Positions 1 to 9,819 of a DNA stretch of 64,000 nucleotides are shown here, piece after piece; the stretch's first letter is position 1; every line of letters starts with the position of its first letter. The stretch spans positions 186,001 through 250,000 of the forward strand of contig NZ_RQFK01000026.1 of the NCBI RefSeq assembly GCF_004770765.1. The letters are read 5' to 3'. Below the pieces are notes generated by a model. The model was given only the letters and a program-made list of their open reading frames with translations. It was not told where the DNA came from and did not search any database. A program made the translations under genes and the position numbers. This DNA is from Leptospira noumeaensis. Lineage in GTDB: Bacteria; Spirochaetota; Leptospiria; Leptospirales; Leptospiraceae.

Positions 1-103
1 AGCGCACCCCGGAGTGAACCCGGTCGGTTTTAGAAATAATCCTTTTCAACTAACCAATTCGAGACGCTAATAGTCTAAAAAAGAAAATTCTCTAAAAAAC
101 TCA

Positions 104-1018
104 ATGAAACTAAAAACATTAATCAGTATATTCTTAATCTCCACTTCGATTCTTTATGCAGAAGAATCAAAAACAAAACCAGCCGCAACTTTCGAATATG
201 GATTAAAAGCACAAAACTTTACTTATTTTCCTTATGAAACAACAAGGCCTATTGGATACAACCAATCCGATTTGAGAAATAACAAGGATTTGGTTTATTT
301 ACCCTTTTTTAAATATAGAAATACCGGAAATAAATTTGGTTTTGATTTTGATATGATGGATGTAAAAATCAACAATCCTTATTACAAAGCTTATTATTTT
401 AGCAATGGTTTTTTTCCTACTACATATGGATTTGGTAATGCGCAAAGACAAGAGTACAGGTTTAATTTTTTCTATTTGCCTATGGAGAATCAAGTTTTCT
501 ATTTTGGGCTCGGGATTTTAAAAATCGATCGATTTTATAAAGTTGAAAATTATGAATATGCATCTAACATCTACTCTGACAAAATAAATTCCTATGGAAT
601 TTCAGTGCCTGTAAGAAGTAAGATCGAACTCTTAGATGGATTGGAATTGAATCTAGGTTTTGATCCTTATGTGACCTATGGAAGGAGAAATTACACCAAC
701 CAAAGAGTTAGTAACGCGATGTATTATGAAAACACAACTGGCCCATACTTTTACCTGACAAAAACAAATCCAAATAACATAACTGAAATTTTAGGATTTC
801 AGGCAGAAATTTCATTATCTTATAAATTCTATGATCATTTAAGATTCTACGTTGGATTCAGCAGAAACCAATCAACAGTTAGGTCTATTAACTTGGATCA
901 AACGAATTATACTTATTATGGCGCAACAAATCAACTTTATGTTTTTGGTGAAAGTAAATATACTCGATTGGTTGATACTCATAATTCCATCTATTTTGGA
1001 GTTTCGAATACACATTAA
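104..1018 (+). CDS. Exported beta-rich protein, possibly outer-membrane
   Basis: I do not recognise the family. The 304-residue product begins with a short basic N-terminus and a hydrophobic stretch ending near residue 19 (ILYA/EES), a plausible signal peptidase I site with no lipobox cysteine. The rest is rich in Tyr, Phe, Asn and alternating polar/aromatic runs (for example YGRRNYTNQR, YKFYDHLRFYVGFSRN), as in transmembrane beta-strands, so an outer-membrane barrel is likely. It does not end in the terminal Phe common in such proteins. The ATG has no clear Shine-Dalgarno sequence. It is followed on the same strand by an AraC regulator. Export is well supported; the role is unknown. Confidence 0.75.
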   Translation: MKLKTLISIFLISTSILYAEESKTKPAATFEYGLKAQNFTYFPYETTRPIGYNQSDLRNNKDLVYLPFFKYRNTGNKFGFDFDMMDVKINNPYYKAYYFSNGFFPTTYGFGNAQRQEYRFNFFYLPMENQVFYFGLGILKIDRFYKVENYEYASNIYSDKINSYGISVPVRSKIELLDGLELNLGFDPYVTYGRRNYTNQRVSNAMYYENTTGPYFYLTKTNPNNITEILGFQAEISLSYKFYDHLRFYVGFSRNQSTVRSINLDQTNYTYYGATNQLYVFGESKYTRLVDTHNSIYFGVSNTH

Positions 1019-1083
1019 CGATATAACCATGGAGTTTCGTCCTTTACAAAGGCAGAAACTATGTTTGATTGGGATCAATTCTC

Positions 1084-1848
1084 ATGATCCCAACTGTCAT
1101 TGAATACAAACCGCAATCACAGCTCAGCCCTTATATAGAGAATTATCTTTTGATTCAATGTGATGAGGATTTTAGTAAATCTGTCATTCCACACCATTCG
1201 TTTGTTTTAACCATCAAACTCAAAGGAAATCATCACTATCGGATCCAATCAGATCTAAAAACTTTACCCTCCATCTCTTTATCGGGACTTAGAAAAACAG
1301 TAAAACACAATACACTCTCCAAAGGAACCGAGATCATCATCGTTAAGTTCCAACCATGGGGAGCATTTTCATTTTTCAATATGTCGATGTATCAACTGAA
1401 TGAGATCGGAATTTCTGGATATGATCTATTGGATAAGACTGATTTAAATGACCTCCACTCAAAACTACAGGAAACAAAGGACAATCTAGCAAAGATTGAT
1501 CATCTCGAAAATTTTTTATTAAAAACAATCAAAAATAAAACCATTGATCAAAGAATTTTAGAATCGATTTCGCAAATGAGTCATTCGCAAGGTACAATTA
1601 AAATCAAAGAGATTGCCTCCGTTGTGAATTTAAGTATCGATACCTTTGAAAAAAAATTTCGAGACGTGATCGGGAACACTCCCAAACAATTTTCATCGAT
1701 CATCCGAATGAATTCGGCAATTCGAGAAATTCCAAAATATAATTCTTTCACAAGACTTGCTTATGATTTTGGATATTTTGACCAATCACATTTCATAAAA
1801 GAATTCAAATCTTTCACAGGCAAAACACCCACAGAATTTTTGACTTAA
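1084..1848 (+). CDS. AraC-family transcriptional regulator
   Basis: A DNA-binding regulator of about 254 residues. The C-terminal third carries the two helix-turn-helix units of the AraC/XylS family: IKEIASVVNLSIDTFEKKFR, then the signature around FTRLAYDFGYFDQSHFIKEF and FTGKTPTEF. The N-terminal 150 residues resemble the ligand-sensing part of regulators with a DUF6597-type domain (YKPQSQLSPYIENYLLIQ). I place the start at the ATG at 1084; an in-frame TTG at 1069 would add five residues, and neither has a strong ribosome site. Its target may be the DUF1761 gene just downstream or the exported protein upstream, both on the same strand; this is inference. Confidence 0.85.
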   Translation: MIPTVIEYKPQSQLSPYIENYLLIQCDEDFSKSVIPHHSFVLTIKLKGNHHYRIQSDLKTLPSISLSGLRKTVKHNTLSKGTEIIIVKFQPWGAFSFFNMSMYQLNEIGISGYDLLDKTDLNDLHSKLQETKDNLAKIDHLENFLLKTIKNKTIDQRILESISQMSHSQGTIKIKEIASVVNLSIDTFEKKFRDVIGNTPKQFSSIIRMNSAIREIPKYNSFTRLAYDFGYFDQSHFIKEFKSFTGKTPTEFLT

Positions 1849-1937
1849 AAAATTATTCCATCCTGATTTTTTACAATCTCTCCTTTCGAAAATCCGCTAT
1901 AAAGATTCAATACTTATCTACCAAAGGAAGATTGTTT

Positions 1938-2354
1938 ATGTTACAAATTTTATTAAATTTGAATTGGATTGCTATCGGATTGGCATTCCTTGTCTATTTT
2001 TTTCTAGGTTACGTTTGGTTTACCATTTTATTTGAAAAACCATATAGAATATCTCTCGGAAAAGAAAACGAAACACCTACACCGTTAACAGCAATATTTA
2101 TCATTGGCCCTGGAATTTGTACTCTATTCAATTTAGTCACCACAGCCATTTTCTTCTCAACTTTGCAAATCAACCAAATGGCCGATGCACTCCGATGGGG
2201 ATCTTTGATTGGAATTGGATATTTAGCTGCCAATACCTTTACTATCGCCATCAATCCAAACATTCCGAGGCCCATTCTATATGGCATCATTTCCAGCGCC
2301 TACCACCTCGTAGGAATCAATATCGCCTCTTTTCTACTCATCCAAAACTTCTAA
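1938..2354 (+). CDS. DUF1761-type membrane protein
   Basis: A small integral membrane protein of about 138 residues with four hydrophobic segments (roughly residues 5-30, 50-75, 85-105 and 112-135). The opening pattern, NWIAIGLAFLVYFFLGYVWFT, and the following short polar loop fit the DUF1761 family, whose biochemical role is unknown. The ATG at 1938 is preceded by AAGGAAG at 1924-1930 with seven-base spacing, so it is preferred to an upstream in-frame TTG at 1932. It follows the AraC gene by about 90 bases and may be its target. Confidence 0.75.
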   Translation: MLQILLNLNWIAIGLAFLVYFFLGYVWFTILFEKPYRISLGKENETPTPLTAIFIIGPGICTLFNLVTTAIFFSTLQINQMADALRWGSLIGIGYLAANTFTIAINPNIPRPILYGIISSAYHLVGINIASFLLIQNF

Positions 2355-2360
2355 ACACAT

Positions 2361-2397
2361 AAAAAAAGCCGCTTCCCTTTCGGAGGAGCGGCTTTGA
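2361..2397 (-). terminator. Rho-independent terminator of pckA
   Basis: AAAGCCGCT (2365-2373) and AGCGGCTTT (2387-2395) form a perfect nine-base stem, extendable by two or three weaker pairs. On the minus strand the stem is followed by a run of seven T, as expected for a terminator about 65 bases after the pckA stop codon. On the plus strand only three T follow the stem, so it may also end the DUF1761 transcript, less efficiently. Confidence 0.8.
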
Positions 2398-2459
2398 TCC
2401 AAACCAATCTACCAACTTAGCAAACTAAGTCGGCGTAGTTTGTATTTTTGGCTTAACCC

Positions 2460-4052
2460 TTACGCTACTGGACCGTATTGGCTGTAGTCAAATTCTTTGG
2501 AACCAGTGAGGTATTTTTTGTAGTTCTCAATGAATTGTTTTGCAAGGTCAGTTGCCGTTTTGTCGTAGTCTTCTTTGTTTTCCCAAGCATTACGTGGGTT
2601 AAGGATATGTGAATCCACACCTTCGATGGTTTTTGGGAAAGACACTTGGAATACTGGGTGTTTTTCGAACTCGGACTTTTCAATGTTACCGTTAAGGATT
2701 TCATTGATGATTTGGCGAGTGGCAGGAAGGTTCATACGTTTTCCTACACCATACTTTCCACCAACAAGACCTGTGTTGATGAGGTATGCATTTACTTTGT
2801 GTTTTTTCATTTTTTCACCGAGTAACTTTGCATAGTATGTTGGGTGAAGAGTCATAAACGCCTGACCGAAACAAGCAGAGAAAGTTGCTTGTGGTTCTTT
2901 CACACCGCGCTCAGTTCCCGCAACCTTAGCTGTGTAACCAGAAAGGAAGTGATACATTGCTTGTTCGATAGAAAGTTTAGAAACCGCAGGAAGGACACCG
3001 TAAGCATCGTAAGTAAGGAAGATCACTGTGTTTGGGTGACCTGCTTTGGATCCTGGTTGAATGTTGTCGATGTGGAAGATTGGGTAAGATACTCGTGTGT
3101 TTTCTGTTTTCGCAGCAGAAGAGTAATCTACCTTTTTAGTTCCTGCATCAAACACAACGTTTTCGAGAAGGGCATCACGACGGATCGCAGCATAGATTTC
3201 TGGTTCTGTTTTTGGATCTAGGTTGATGGTTTTTGCATAACATCCACCTTCAATGTTGAAGATTCCGTTATCGTCCCAACCATGTTCATCATCACCGATG
3301 AGTTTGCGAAGTGGGTCAGTAGAAAGAGTTGTTTTTCCTGTTCCAGAAAGACCAAAGAAAAGAGCGCTGTCTCCATCCTTACCAACGTTAGCTGAACAAT
3401 GCATAGTGAGCACGTTTTTAAGTGGAAGGTAGTAGTTCATGACAGAGAAAATTCCCTTTTTCATTTCCCCACCGTATTCCGTTCCACCAATGATACAGAT
3501 TTTTTTTGCCAAGTGGAAGATCACAAATACATCGGAGTTAAGGCCGTGTTCTTTGTATTTTGTGTTTTTGTAACCAGAAGCGTTGATGATAGTAAATTCT
3601 GGATTTAGTTTTGCGAGTTCTTCTTTGGTTGGGCGAAGGAACATGTTTGTGCAAAAGTGGTGTTGCCAAGCTCTTTCTGTAACCACACGGAGAGAGATAC
3701 GTGTGTCATCGTTAGTTCCAGCATGACCATCAAAAACATAAAGTTTTTTGTTATCGAGGAATTTGGTTACTTCTGCATAAAGTTCGTTGAAGATGGCTTC
3801 GGAAACCTTTGTATTGACCGGGCCCCACCAAATGTTATTTTGGGAAGAAGGTTCATCGACAAAGTATTTGTCTTTAGGGGAGCGACCCGTAAAAATTCCG
3901 GTATCTACCATCATCGTTCCGTTATCAGAAGTAACACCTTCTTTGTTGTTCAATTCGTGCTGGTAAATTTCTTCGTAAGATAAGTTATGGAAGACTTCGG
4001 ATGGTTTCAGGCCGAGTTCAGCAAGGCCTTTTAGATTAGTAGATACTGACAT
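2460..4052 (-). CDS. pckA: Phosphoenolpyruvate carboxykinase (ATP)
   Basis: Converts oxaloacetate and ATP to phosphoenolpyruvate, CO2 and ADP in the cytoplasm, the first committed step of gluconeogenesis. At 530 residues it has the normal length of the ATP-dependent family. Visible motifs are the PCK P-loop [11 protein letters not shown] (Lys about residue 240), the metal-binding kinase-2 region DDEHGWDD followed by [14 protein letters not shown], the substrate-binding FTGRSPKDK near residue 55, and [12 protein letters not shown]. The start ATG sits behind a strong GAGGAGAG ribosome site. It is transcribed away from glgA, leaving about 70 bases for both promoters. Leptospira lives on fatty acids, so PckA and glycogen synthesis are logical partners. 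Confidence 0.98.
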   Translation of the reverse strand: MSVSTNLKGLAELGLKPSEVFHNLSYEEIYQHELNNKEGVTSDNGTMMVDTGIFTGRSPKDKYFVDEPSSQNNIWWGPVNTKVSEAIFNELYAEVTKFLDNKKLYVFDGHAGTNDDTRISLRVVTERAWQHHFCTNMFLRPTKEELAKLNPEFTIINASGYKNTKYKEHGLNSDVFVIFHLAKKICIIGGTEYGGEMKKGIFSVMNYYLPLKNVLTMHCSANVGKDGDSALFFGLSGTGKTTLSTDPLRKLIGDDEHGWDDNGIFNIEGGCYAKTINLDPKTEPEIYAAIRRDALLENVVFDAGTKKVDYSSAAKTENTRVSYPIFHIDNIQPGSKAGHPNTVIFLTYDAYGVLPAVSKLSIEQAMYHFLSGYTAKVAGTERGVKEPQATFSACFGQAFMTLHPTYYAKLLGEKMKKHKVNAYLINTGLVGGKYGVGKRMNLPATRQIINEILNGNIEKSEFEKHPVFQVSFPKTIEGVDSHILNPRNAWENKEDYDKTATDLAKQFIENYKKYLTGSKEFDYSQYGPVA

Positions 4053-4122
4053 GGATCTCTCCTCGATTTCACTTTGTGTTTTTCTAGCTTCTTATTTTGC
4101 GAGTCGGTGTCAATAACAGAAA

Positions 4123-5553
4123 ATGAAGATTCTACACGCATCGGCAGAATATTTTCCTTACATCAAGATGGGTGGCCTTGCAGATATGCTTGCCTCACTC
4201 ACCAAAGAACAGGCCAAGACCGAAGAAGTTTATGTCGCATTACCTTTGATTGGTAGGTTGGGAAAACCTCCCCAGTGGACTGGTCAAAAATTTCCTGCCC
4301 TTCTCCCCAAAGATGCCCCAATCGATTCCGTGGTGGCATCTGTTCTCAAAGCCTCACGGTTTTTGGAAGCGGAAGAAGGTGGTGTGAAGTTATATTTTTT
4401 TGAATCAGAATTATTCCAACCACTAGATTCCATTTATGGTCATGCGGAAGAACACTTTCGGTTTGCCATGTTTTCTTATGCTTGTTATGCTTTAAGTCAA
4501 ATTCTAAATGTAGATGTTTTCCATGCCCATGATTGGCATACAGCACTCTCACTTGCCTTACAAAAGGATTCTGTAAAACCAATACCCAGTGTTTTCACCA
4601 TCCACAATTTGGCTTACCAGGGGGACCATCCCTTTTGGATGACAGGATTTTTAAAAGAAGATCCTTTTCGACTCATCACAAGTCCCTTTGACCATGATGG
4701 AAAATGCAATTATATGAAAGCAGGAATTCTTTCTGCGAATCAAATTACCACAGTCAGTCCAGGCTATAGACAAGAAACGCTCTCAGAACCAAATGGATTT
4801 GGTCTCAGTTATTGTTTAAACCAAAGAGCATCTGACTATTCGGGAATTTTAAATGGAATCGATACAGAAGAATGGAATCCAAAAAAAGACAAACGGATTT
4901 ACAAAACCTACTCGGTACGGAATTGGAAAGAAGGAAAATTAAAAAATAAAAAAGAGCTCTATCTAGAAATTGGAAGGCCTTCTTTACCTCTGGATGCCCC
5001 TCTCGTTGGTCTTATCGGAAGACTTACCTACCAAAAAGGATTTCCTACATTCTTAAAAGCATTGTCCGAAAGACACCACCTATCACACCGTTATGTGATT
5101 CTTGGCTCAGGTGATCAAGAAACAGAAAATGCTTTTTTCCATCTTTCCGAAACCATTCCTGATGTATTTTATTTTTATAAAGGATACAACGAAAGTCTTG
5201 CCCATAAAATCGAAGCGGCTAGCGATTTTTTTCTGATGCCATCCCTCTTTGAACCCTGTGGCCTGAACCAAATGTACAGCCATACTTACGGAACCATCCC
5301 CATTGTTTCTCGTGTGGGAGGACTGAAAGATACAGTAGAAGAATCCATTTTTTTACCATTCAAAACTGGAATTGTTTTTGAACCAAATGACGTGGGTTCG
5401 TTGGGATATGCCCTCGAACGCGCCAAAGACCTATTCGAATCTATCGACCGCGAAATCGTTGTAAAAAACATTATGAATTTGGATTGGAGTTGGAAAAAAA
5501 GAAAATTAGAATATGATTTAGTTTATTCTAGAGCAATTGAATCAAATCTATAA
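4123..5553 (+). CDS. glgA: Glycogen (starch) synthase, ADP-glucose type
   Basis: Adds glucose from ADP-glucose to growing alpha-1,4-glucan chains (GT5 family, GT-B fold). The N-terminal HASAEYFPYIKMGGLADM contains the Lys-x-Gly-Gly ADP-glucose-binding motif at residues 15-18, and FHAHDWHTAL is the usual GT5 segment near residue 135. The C-terminal nucleotide-binding half carries LVGLIGRLTYQKGF and the catalytic-site region PSLFEPCGLNQMYSHTYGT followed by VGGLKDTV. The 476-residue length is typical. It is divergent from pckA. No branching enzyme or ADP-glucose pyrophosphorylase gene lies in the window. Confidence 0.95.
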   Translation: MKILHASAEYFPYIKMGGLADMLASLTKEQAKTEEVYVALPLIGRLGKPPQWTGQKFPALLPKDAPIDSVVASVLKASRFLEAEEGGVKLYFFESELFQPLDSIYGHAEEHFRFAMFSYACYALSQILNVDVFHAHDWHTALSLALQKDSVKPIPSVFTIHNLAYQGDHPFWMTGFLKEDPFRLITSPFDHDGKCNYMKAGILSANQITTVSPGYRQETLSEPNGFGLSYCLNQRASDYSGILNGIDTEEWNPKKDKRIYKTYSVRNWKEGKLKNKKELYLEIGRPSLPLDAPLVGLIGRLTYQKGFPTFLKALSERHHLSHRYVILGSGDQETENAFFHLSETIPDVFYFYKGYNESLAHKIEAASDFFLMPSLFEPCGLNQMYSHTYGTIPIVSRVGGLKDTVEESIFLPFKTGIVFEPNDVGSLGYALERAKDLFESIDREIVVKNIMNLDWSWKKRKLEYDLVYSRAIESNL

Positions 5554-5867
5554 AATTTACTTTTAATATTTAAATTATTTGGCGCCTCGAACTTGTTAGT
5601 TGATGTTAATCCCACCTAAGAACGACCGCGCTTTACGCTCCAATCTTTCGCTTCGCGAAAGGATTTCCGCTGCAATCGCTGGCGCATGGAATTTTAAGTT
5701 TACATGAGTCCAAATCATATTGGAAACTTCCTCGCAATTCCCCTAATAATTTTTCATTTTAAAACCCACAAATGACTTGTGAAAGTTCACCTTATCTGTT
5801 CTTTTTAAAGTCTAACTCAATAATTAATTTCCATCATTCATTCCATATGATGGATTTGGAAAGTAAC
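5554..5867. repeat. Gene-free stretch with GC-richer hairpin element
   Basis: The 314 bases between glgA and the next lipoprotein hold no convincing gene. Most is AT-rich, but about 5620-5692 is clearly GC-richer and contains CTTTCGC (5645-5651), a three-base loop and GCGAAAG (5655-5661), a perfect seven-base stem, embedded among short CGC/GCG-bearing phrases. The abrupt change in composition and the nested stem look like a dispersed palindromic repeat, or the remnant of one. It has no T-tract, so it is not an ordinary terminator. Copy number elsewhere in the genome cannot be seen here. Confidence 0.45.
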
Positions 5868-7484
5868 ATGTTGTCACAAAATCGAATTTATACTTTTACC
5901 TTTGTTCTTTTCCATTTTCTCTTGATTGGTTTTTTTTTCAGCCATTGCAAACTGAACCTAAACAATCCCAGCGATCCTAGATCTAAAAGTTATTTTGAAA
6001 CCGCAATTTGGAATGCATTTTTAAATACACGCTGTATCCCCGATGTACGAGGAAGTTTTTCTTTGGGAACTGGAAATACACTAGTCATTCCACTTTCAGT
6101 CAAAGCTTTAAAGAGTGGAAACACTGTAGTCACAGCAGTCACCCAAGAACCCTTAGCTTGGAATGGAAACACATACGGAATCCATACCAACCACCAAAAC
6201 TCTGTTTTAAACGGAGTGGTTTTTGTCATTGATCGGTATTTTTCTCGCATTCTTTGGTTAGATTATTTGGGAGAAATGAGTTACGGGGTGGAAGATTGGC
6301 CAATCCCTGAAGTGGTTTCTGTAGATGAATTTTCCAATGGGGATCTTGGTTTTTTTGCACTCGTCAATGGAACTGGGAGATCCAATACCCTGAATGCAAA
6401 ATCAGGTACATTAGCATTTTACCTTGCTAGATACAACCAGTATACCGGTGAAATCATTTGGCAAGGTTATGCCAATAAAGACAATACAAGGCTCTCTAAC
6501 AAAGGATATGCTATGACGATCACTCCTTCTGATCAAATGGCAATTTTATACCAAGGTGTATCAGAAGCGTCCACGCCAACTGTTGATTCCACGGGACTTA
6601 GTTTTCCTGGATTACCAACACCCTCCACCGCAACAAATTCTACCATAGCGAGTCAAAAAGAACTTGGATTTGCTTTAGTGTCTGGAAACGGACAAGGAAT
6701 CAGCCAAAGGTTCTTGCCAAACCCAGGTAACTCTACCGATGCCGTTCTATTTAAATCCTATTCCGACAAACTACTGATAGCCGGAGATACTGCCAATGAA
6801 TTCATTTCATTTTCCGGCCATCCCCGATTGAACGAAGCAAGAGGGTTTTACGGGATTATGAATTTATCTCTCGGACTGGATTCAATTAGTTATTATGGAC
6901 CAACAACTGCCGCCACTACCTCAAAAATCCGAAAATCACTTTTGGCCAATGGGGAAGTATATTTGGTTGGAATGATAAACGAAACTGATTCCACACCAAA
7001 TACAATCCATCCATTCCAAGGAACTACTGGCCGAAGAAACTATCAAATTCTAAAACCAGATCGTAGTTCCACAAATTTGTTATGGAGCCAATACTTAGGA
7101 TCAACGCTTTATAATGTACCGGATGTGATTCCGGGAAATCTGATTTATAACAGTGTCAGAGGAGAATTGGTGGGAAACCTACTAACAGTGGACAATGGAT
7201 CTCCTTATACGGGAATCTCATCTAATATCCAATCGGGATCCGTGGTCAATGCTCTCGGCCAAGCCAGATTAAAAATGAATCCGACTACCGGTGCCTTCCA
7301 ACAATTACAACTATACGAAGGGAGTACTGATTCTAACGGAACCAATGGAGTCTTTATTTCAAACCAAGCAGAAGTTTGTTCTGGTAGGATGGTAACCATC
7401 TATACTAGGATTAACTCTTTTGCGACGGCCACTACCGCGCGAAGGATAGAAGTAACAACACGCCCCGCATCTGAAGAACCTTAA
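5868..7484 (+). CDS. Lipoprotein, paralogue A of a tandem pair
   Basis: Function unknown. From the ATG at 5868, behind TTTGGAAAG, the product has a hydrophobic signal ending in a lipobox-like FFFSHC, so the cysteine is probably lipidated. A longer reading frame from 5772 would bury this signal and is not preferred. The mature protein starts CKLNLNNPSDPRSKSYFET and has repeated phrases of the form R(Y/F)...ILWLDYLG and GEIIWQGY, resembling the blades of SBBP-like beta-propellers. Two Cys-containing segments (TRCIPDVRGS near the N-terminus, AEVCSGRMV near the C-terminus) could be disulfide-linked. It shares N- and C-terminal signatures, including the final RPASEEP, with the next gene, so the two arose by duplication. 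Confidence 0.8.
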   Translation: MLSQNRIYTFTFVLFHFLLIGFFFSHCKLNLNNPSDPRSKSYFETAIWNAFLNTRCIPDVRGSFSLGTGNTLVIPLSVKALKSGNTVVTAVTQEPLAWNGNTYGIHTNHQNSVLNGVVFVIDRYFSRILWLDYLGEMSYGVEDWPIPEVVSVDEFSNGDLGFFALVNGTGRSNTLNAKSGTLAFYLARYNQYTGEIIWQGYANKDNTRLSNKGYAMTITPSDQMAILYQGVSEASTPTVDSTGLSFPGLPTPSTATNSTIASQKELGFALVSGNGQGISQRFLPNPGNSTDAVLFKSYSDKLLIAGDTANEFISFSGHPRLNEARGFYGIMNLSLGLDSISYYGPTTAATTSKIRKSLLANGEVYLVGMINETDSTPNTIHPFQGTTGRRNYQILKPDRSSTNLLWSQYLGSTLYNVPDVIPGNLIYNSVRGELVGNLLTVDNGSPYTGISSNIQSGSVVNALGQARLKMNPTTGAFQQLQLYEGSTDSNGTNGVFISNQAEVCSGRMVTIYTRINSFATATTARRIEVTTRPASEEP

Positions 7485-7755
7485 ACAATCAAGATATCCA
7501 CTACATTCACAAGGATTAATACCAAAAACAAAAACCCAAATGTTAATTTGTTTAATATACACTAATTACATTAATAATAGAGAATATTCAATTTTTACTT
7601 AACAATTGGATATAAAAATTCAAATCAAATTTAGAATATTTTTAAGATGTTAATGATTCCGATTGGTATCAGGACAAAGGACTTGAGGAATTCATCGCTT
7701 CTCAAAGTATGACCTAAAATATAAAAAACCTTTCTTTACTGAAAGGAAAATTAGT

Positions 7756-9330
7756 TTGGCGATGGAACAATTGATCAATTTCATACGGAAGTTTTCTTTA
7801 CTTATTATTCTCTTTATAATCCAAATGCAGTTTAACAACTGTAAACTGAAATTAAACAATCCTAAAGATCCAATGTCTCAAAGTTTTATGGAAACTTGGT
7901 TATGGGAGTCCTATTTAAATAGCCTTTGTACACCGAATTTGAGAGGAACAATTCAACTGGGCTCAGGCGGAGCGCAAGTCTTTGCCTACGATCTATTAAA
8001 ATTAAAAAATGGAAACCTTGTTGTTTTTGGAGCAACCGGAGAAGCTCTTGAGTGGAATGGTTCCAATACAGGAAAAAATTATTCTTATACTTCGGGGGCT
8101 CAGTTTTTTGTAGCTCTGATCAATGGAAAAAATTTTCAAATTGAATGGTTGGATTATTTGGGTGTGACTGCCACAGCTTTCAATAGTAATATTCCACAAT
8201 CAACAAATCTTGCTGAGTTTACTAACGGTGATTTTGTGGTGAAGGCCTACGTTTATTCAGGGCAAAATTTACCGGCACCTATATCAGAAAAAAACAATGA
8301 AGACTCTATGTTTTTTGTTCGATTCGACCAAAATGGAAATCGCATCTGGCAAACATATTTAGACAAAAGTAATGAAGCTTTGGACGACGCGTATTCCTCA
8401 ATCGTCGTTGACCAAAAAGATAATGTTCACTTTTTTTTTGGAACACTTCACCCATATACGGATACAATCGGGTTTGTTGAATTCGCACCACCAGAACAAA
8501 CATCCTTAGGTGGAAACATTTTAGAAACTGGCTGGGCAATCATTAACGGGAACGGCAATCCCATTCGACAAAAGTACATTGTAGGAACGCCAAACAACGC
8601 TGTCGCGATCCGGTCAGCCGTACTTGGAACATTTCAAAACATACTTTTGTATGGAGTTGCGAATGGAAATATAGCAGGATTTTCCGGCCATCCTTATCCA
8701 AACAATACTAGGCCTAGACCAATTATTATCAACCTTTCTATAGAGGGATTTCAGATCTTTAATGTAAGTTATTTGGGATCAAGTGACCCATCTCAGACGA
8801 ATGTGATTTCAACTGCACTGATTTCTGGAGAAGATGGTTTTTTTGGCAGTGGATTCTATGCAGGAAACTTCGGAAGTCCAATTTTACCAGCCGTAAATGA
8901 ACTCTATCGGAGTTTTCTTTTTTTTAAGACGGATTGGATTGGGAATCCACTTTGGCATACACTTGTTAGTACTGAAGATGAAGCAGTTTCCGATGTATTT
9001 CCTTCAATATCCTTTATGCCTGGAAATCAACTTCGAGTAAAACTACTCGGCCCAGAAGAAAACAAACGTTATTCGAGTCTTAGTAACATAGAAAACGGAC
9101 CTGGTACCAATGAAAATCAAAGTCTTACCGTTCGATTGGACCAAACAGGCAAATTCACAAAGGCTTATTATGAAACCAATGCCACAGGTGCAGCGTACCC
9201 TGTGGGACTTGAATCCAAAGCTTGTGAAGTTTGCCAAGGGCGACTGGTTCGTTTGGATACAGTGATTCAATTCCCAAGTATGACCCGCTATGCAGAAATC
9301 TCAACTCGTCCTGCAAGTGAGGAACCTTAA
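7756..9330 (+). CDS. Lipoprotein, paralogue B of a tandem pair
   Basis: Unknown function, clearly paralogous to the gene before it. The signal ends QMQFNNC, and the mature protein begins CKLKLNNPKDPMSQSFMET. Both proteins then carry a Cys-Pro-x-x-Arg-Gly segment, a WNG phrase, repeated (I/L)W..YL blade-like motifs, a late Cys (EVCQGRLV) and the same ending, TRPASEEP. This product is 524 residues from a TTG at 7756, which is well spaced from AAAGGA at 7742-7747; the ATG at 7762 is the alternative. The 271 bases separating the two genes are AT-rich and probably hold a separate promoter. A surface-exposed propeller lipoprotein is the best guess. Confidence 0.8.
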   Translation: MAMEQLINFIRKFSLLIILFIIQMQFNNCKLKLNNPKDPMSQSFMETWLWESYLNSLCTPNLRGTIQLGSGGAQVFAYDLLKLKNGNLVVFGATGEALEWNGSNTGKNYSYTSGAQFFVALINGKNFQIEWLDYLGVTATAFNSNIPQSTNLAEFTNGDFVVKAYVYSGQNLPAPISEKNNEDSMFFVRFDQNGNRIWQTYLDKSNEALDDAYSSIVVDQKDNVHFFFGTLHPYTDTIGFVEFAPPEQTSLGGNILETGWAIINGNGNPIRQKYIVGTPNNAVAIRSAVLGTFQNILLYGVANGNIAGFSGHPYPNNTRPRPIIINLSIEGFQIFNVSYLGSSDPSQTNVISTALISGEDGFFGSGFYAGNFGSPILPAVNELYRSFLFFKTDWIGNPLWHTLVSTEDEAVSDVFPSISFMPGNQLRVKLLGPEENKRYSSLSNIENGPGTNENQSLTVRLDQTGKFTKAYYETNATGAAYPVGLESKACEVCQGRLVRLDTVIQFPSMTRYAEISTRPASEEP

Positions 9331-9444
9331 ACGGCTCTTTTTCAGAACAAAACTAGCGGTATTTTCTCATTTTTTTCTTCCCATTCTGTCACAAACGGTA
9401 AAATCAATTGTCCCAATAGAAAAACCGTTCTTTAGGAGAATGAT

Positions 9445-9819
9445 ATGAAGATTCTTTCCGTAATCCTGACTGGATTTGTTGCTGTTGAACATGTGTTCAT
9501 TTTGGTATTGGAAATGTTCCTTTGGAAATCAGAGTTTGGAATGAAAGTATTCCAACTAACACCTGAAACTGCAGAGATCACTGCTAAGCTTGCAAAAAAC
9601 CAAGGTCTTTATAATGGATTTTTAGCAGCTGGACTTTTTTGGGCTTTGTTTTTCATCAAAGACCAAACACAAAAATTCCAAACCATTTTGTTTTTTCTGA
9701 TTTGTGTGGTAGTGGCAGGGATTTATGGTTCAGCAACTGCTAAGTTTTCCATTTTGTTTTCACAAGGATTACCAGCTTTCCTTGCTCTTGTTGTTCATTA
9801 CGTAGCTAACAAAAAATAA
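9445..9819 (+). CDS. DUF1304 membrane protein
   Basis: A 124-residue protein with four predicted membrane helices. The start, ILTGFVAVEHVFILVLEMFLW, and the following polar loop ending in KNQGLYNGFLAAGLFW match the DUF1304 family of small membrane proteins, whose function is unknown. A clear AGGAGA site precedes the ATG. Its stop codon overlaps the start of the sigma-factor gene (TAATG), so the two are almost certainly translated from one message, which suggests a link to whatever stress the sigma factor answers. Confidence 0.85.
   Translation: MKILSVILTGFVAVEHVFILVLEMFLWKSEFGMKVFQLTPETAEITAKLAKNQGLYNGFLAAGLFWALFFIKDQTQKFQTILFFLICVVVAGIYGSATAKFSILFSQGLPAFLALVVHYVANKK

Noticed and set aside
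1..103. Possible end of an upstream gene or terminator
   Set aside because: No reading frame or strong stem with a T-run can be supported in this short segment.
2844..3983. Several open frames opposite pckA
   Set aside because: They are out-of-frame shadows of a conserved enzyme, with no start signals and unlikely amino acid use.
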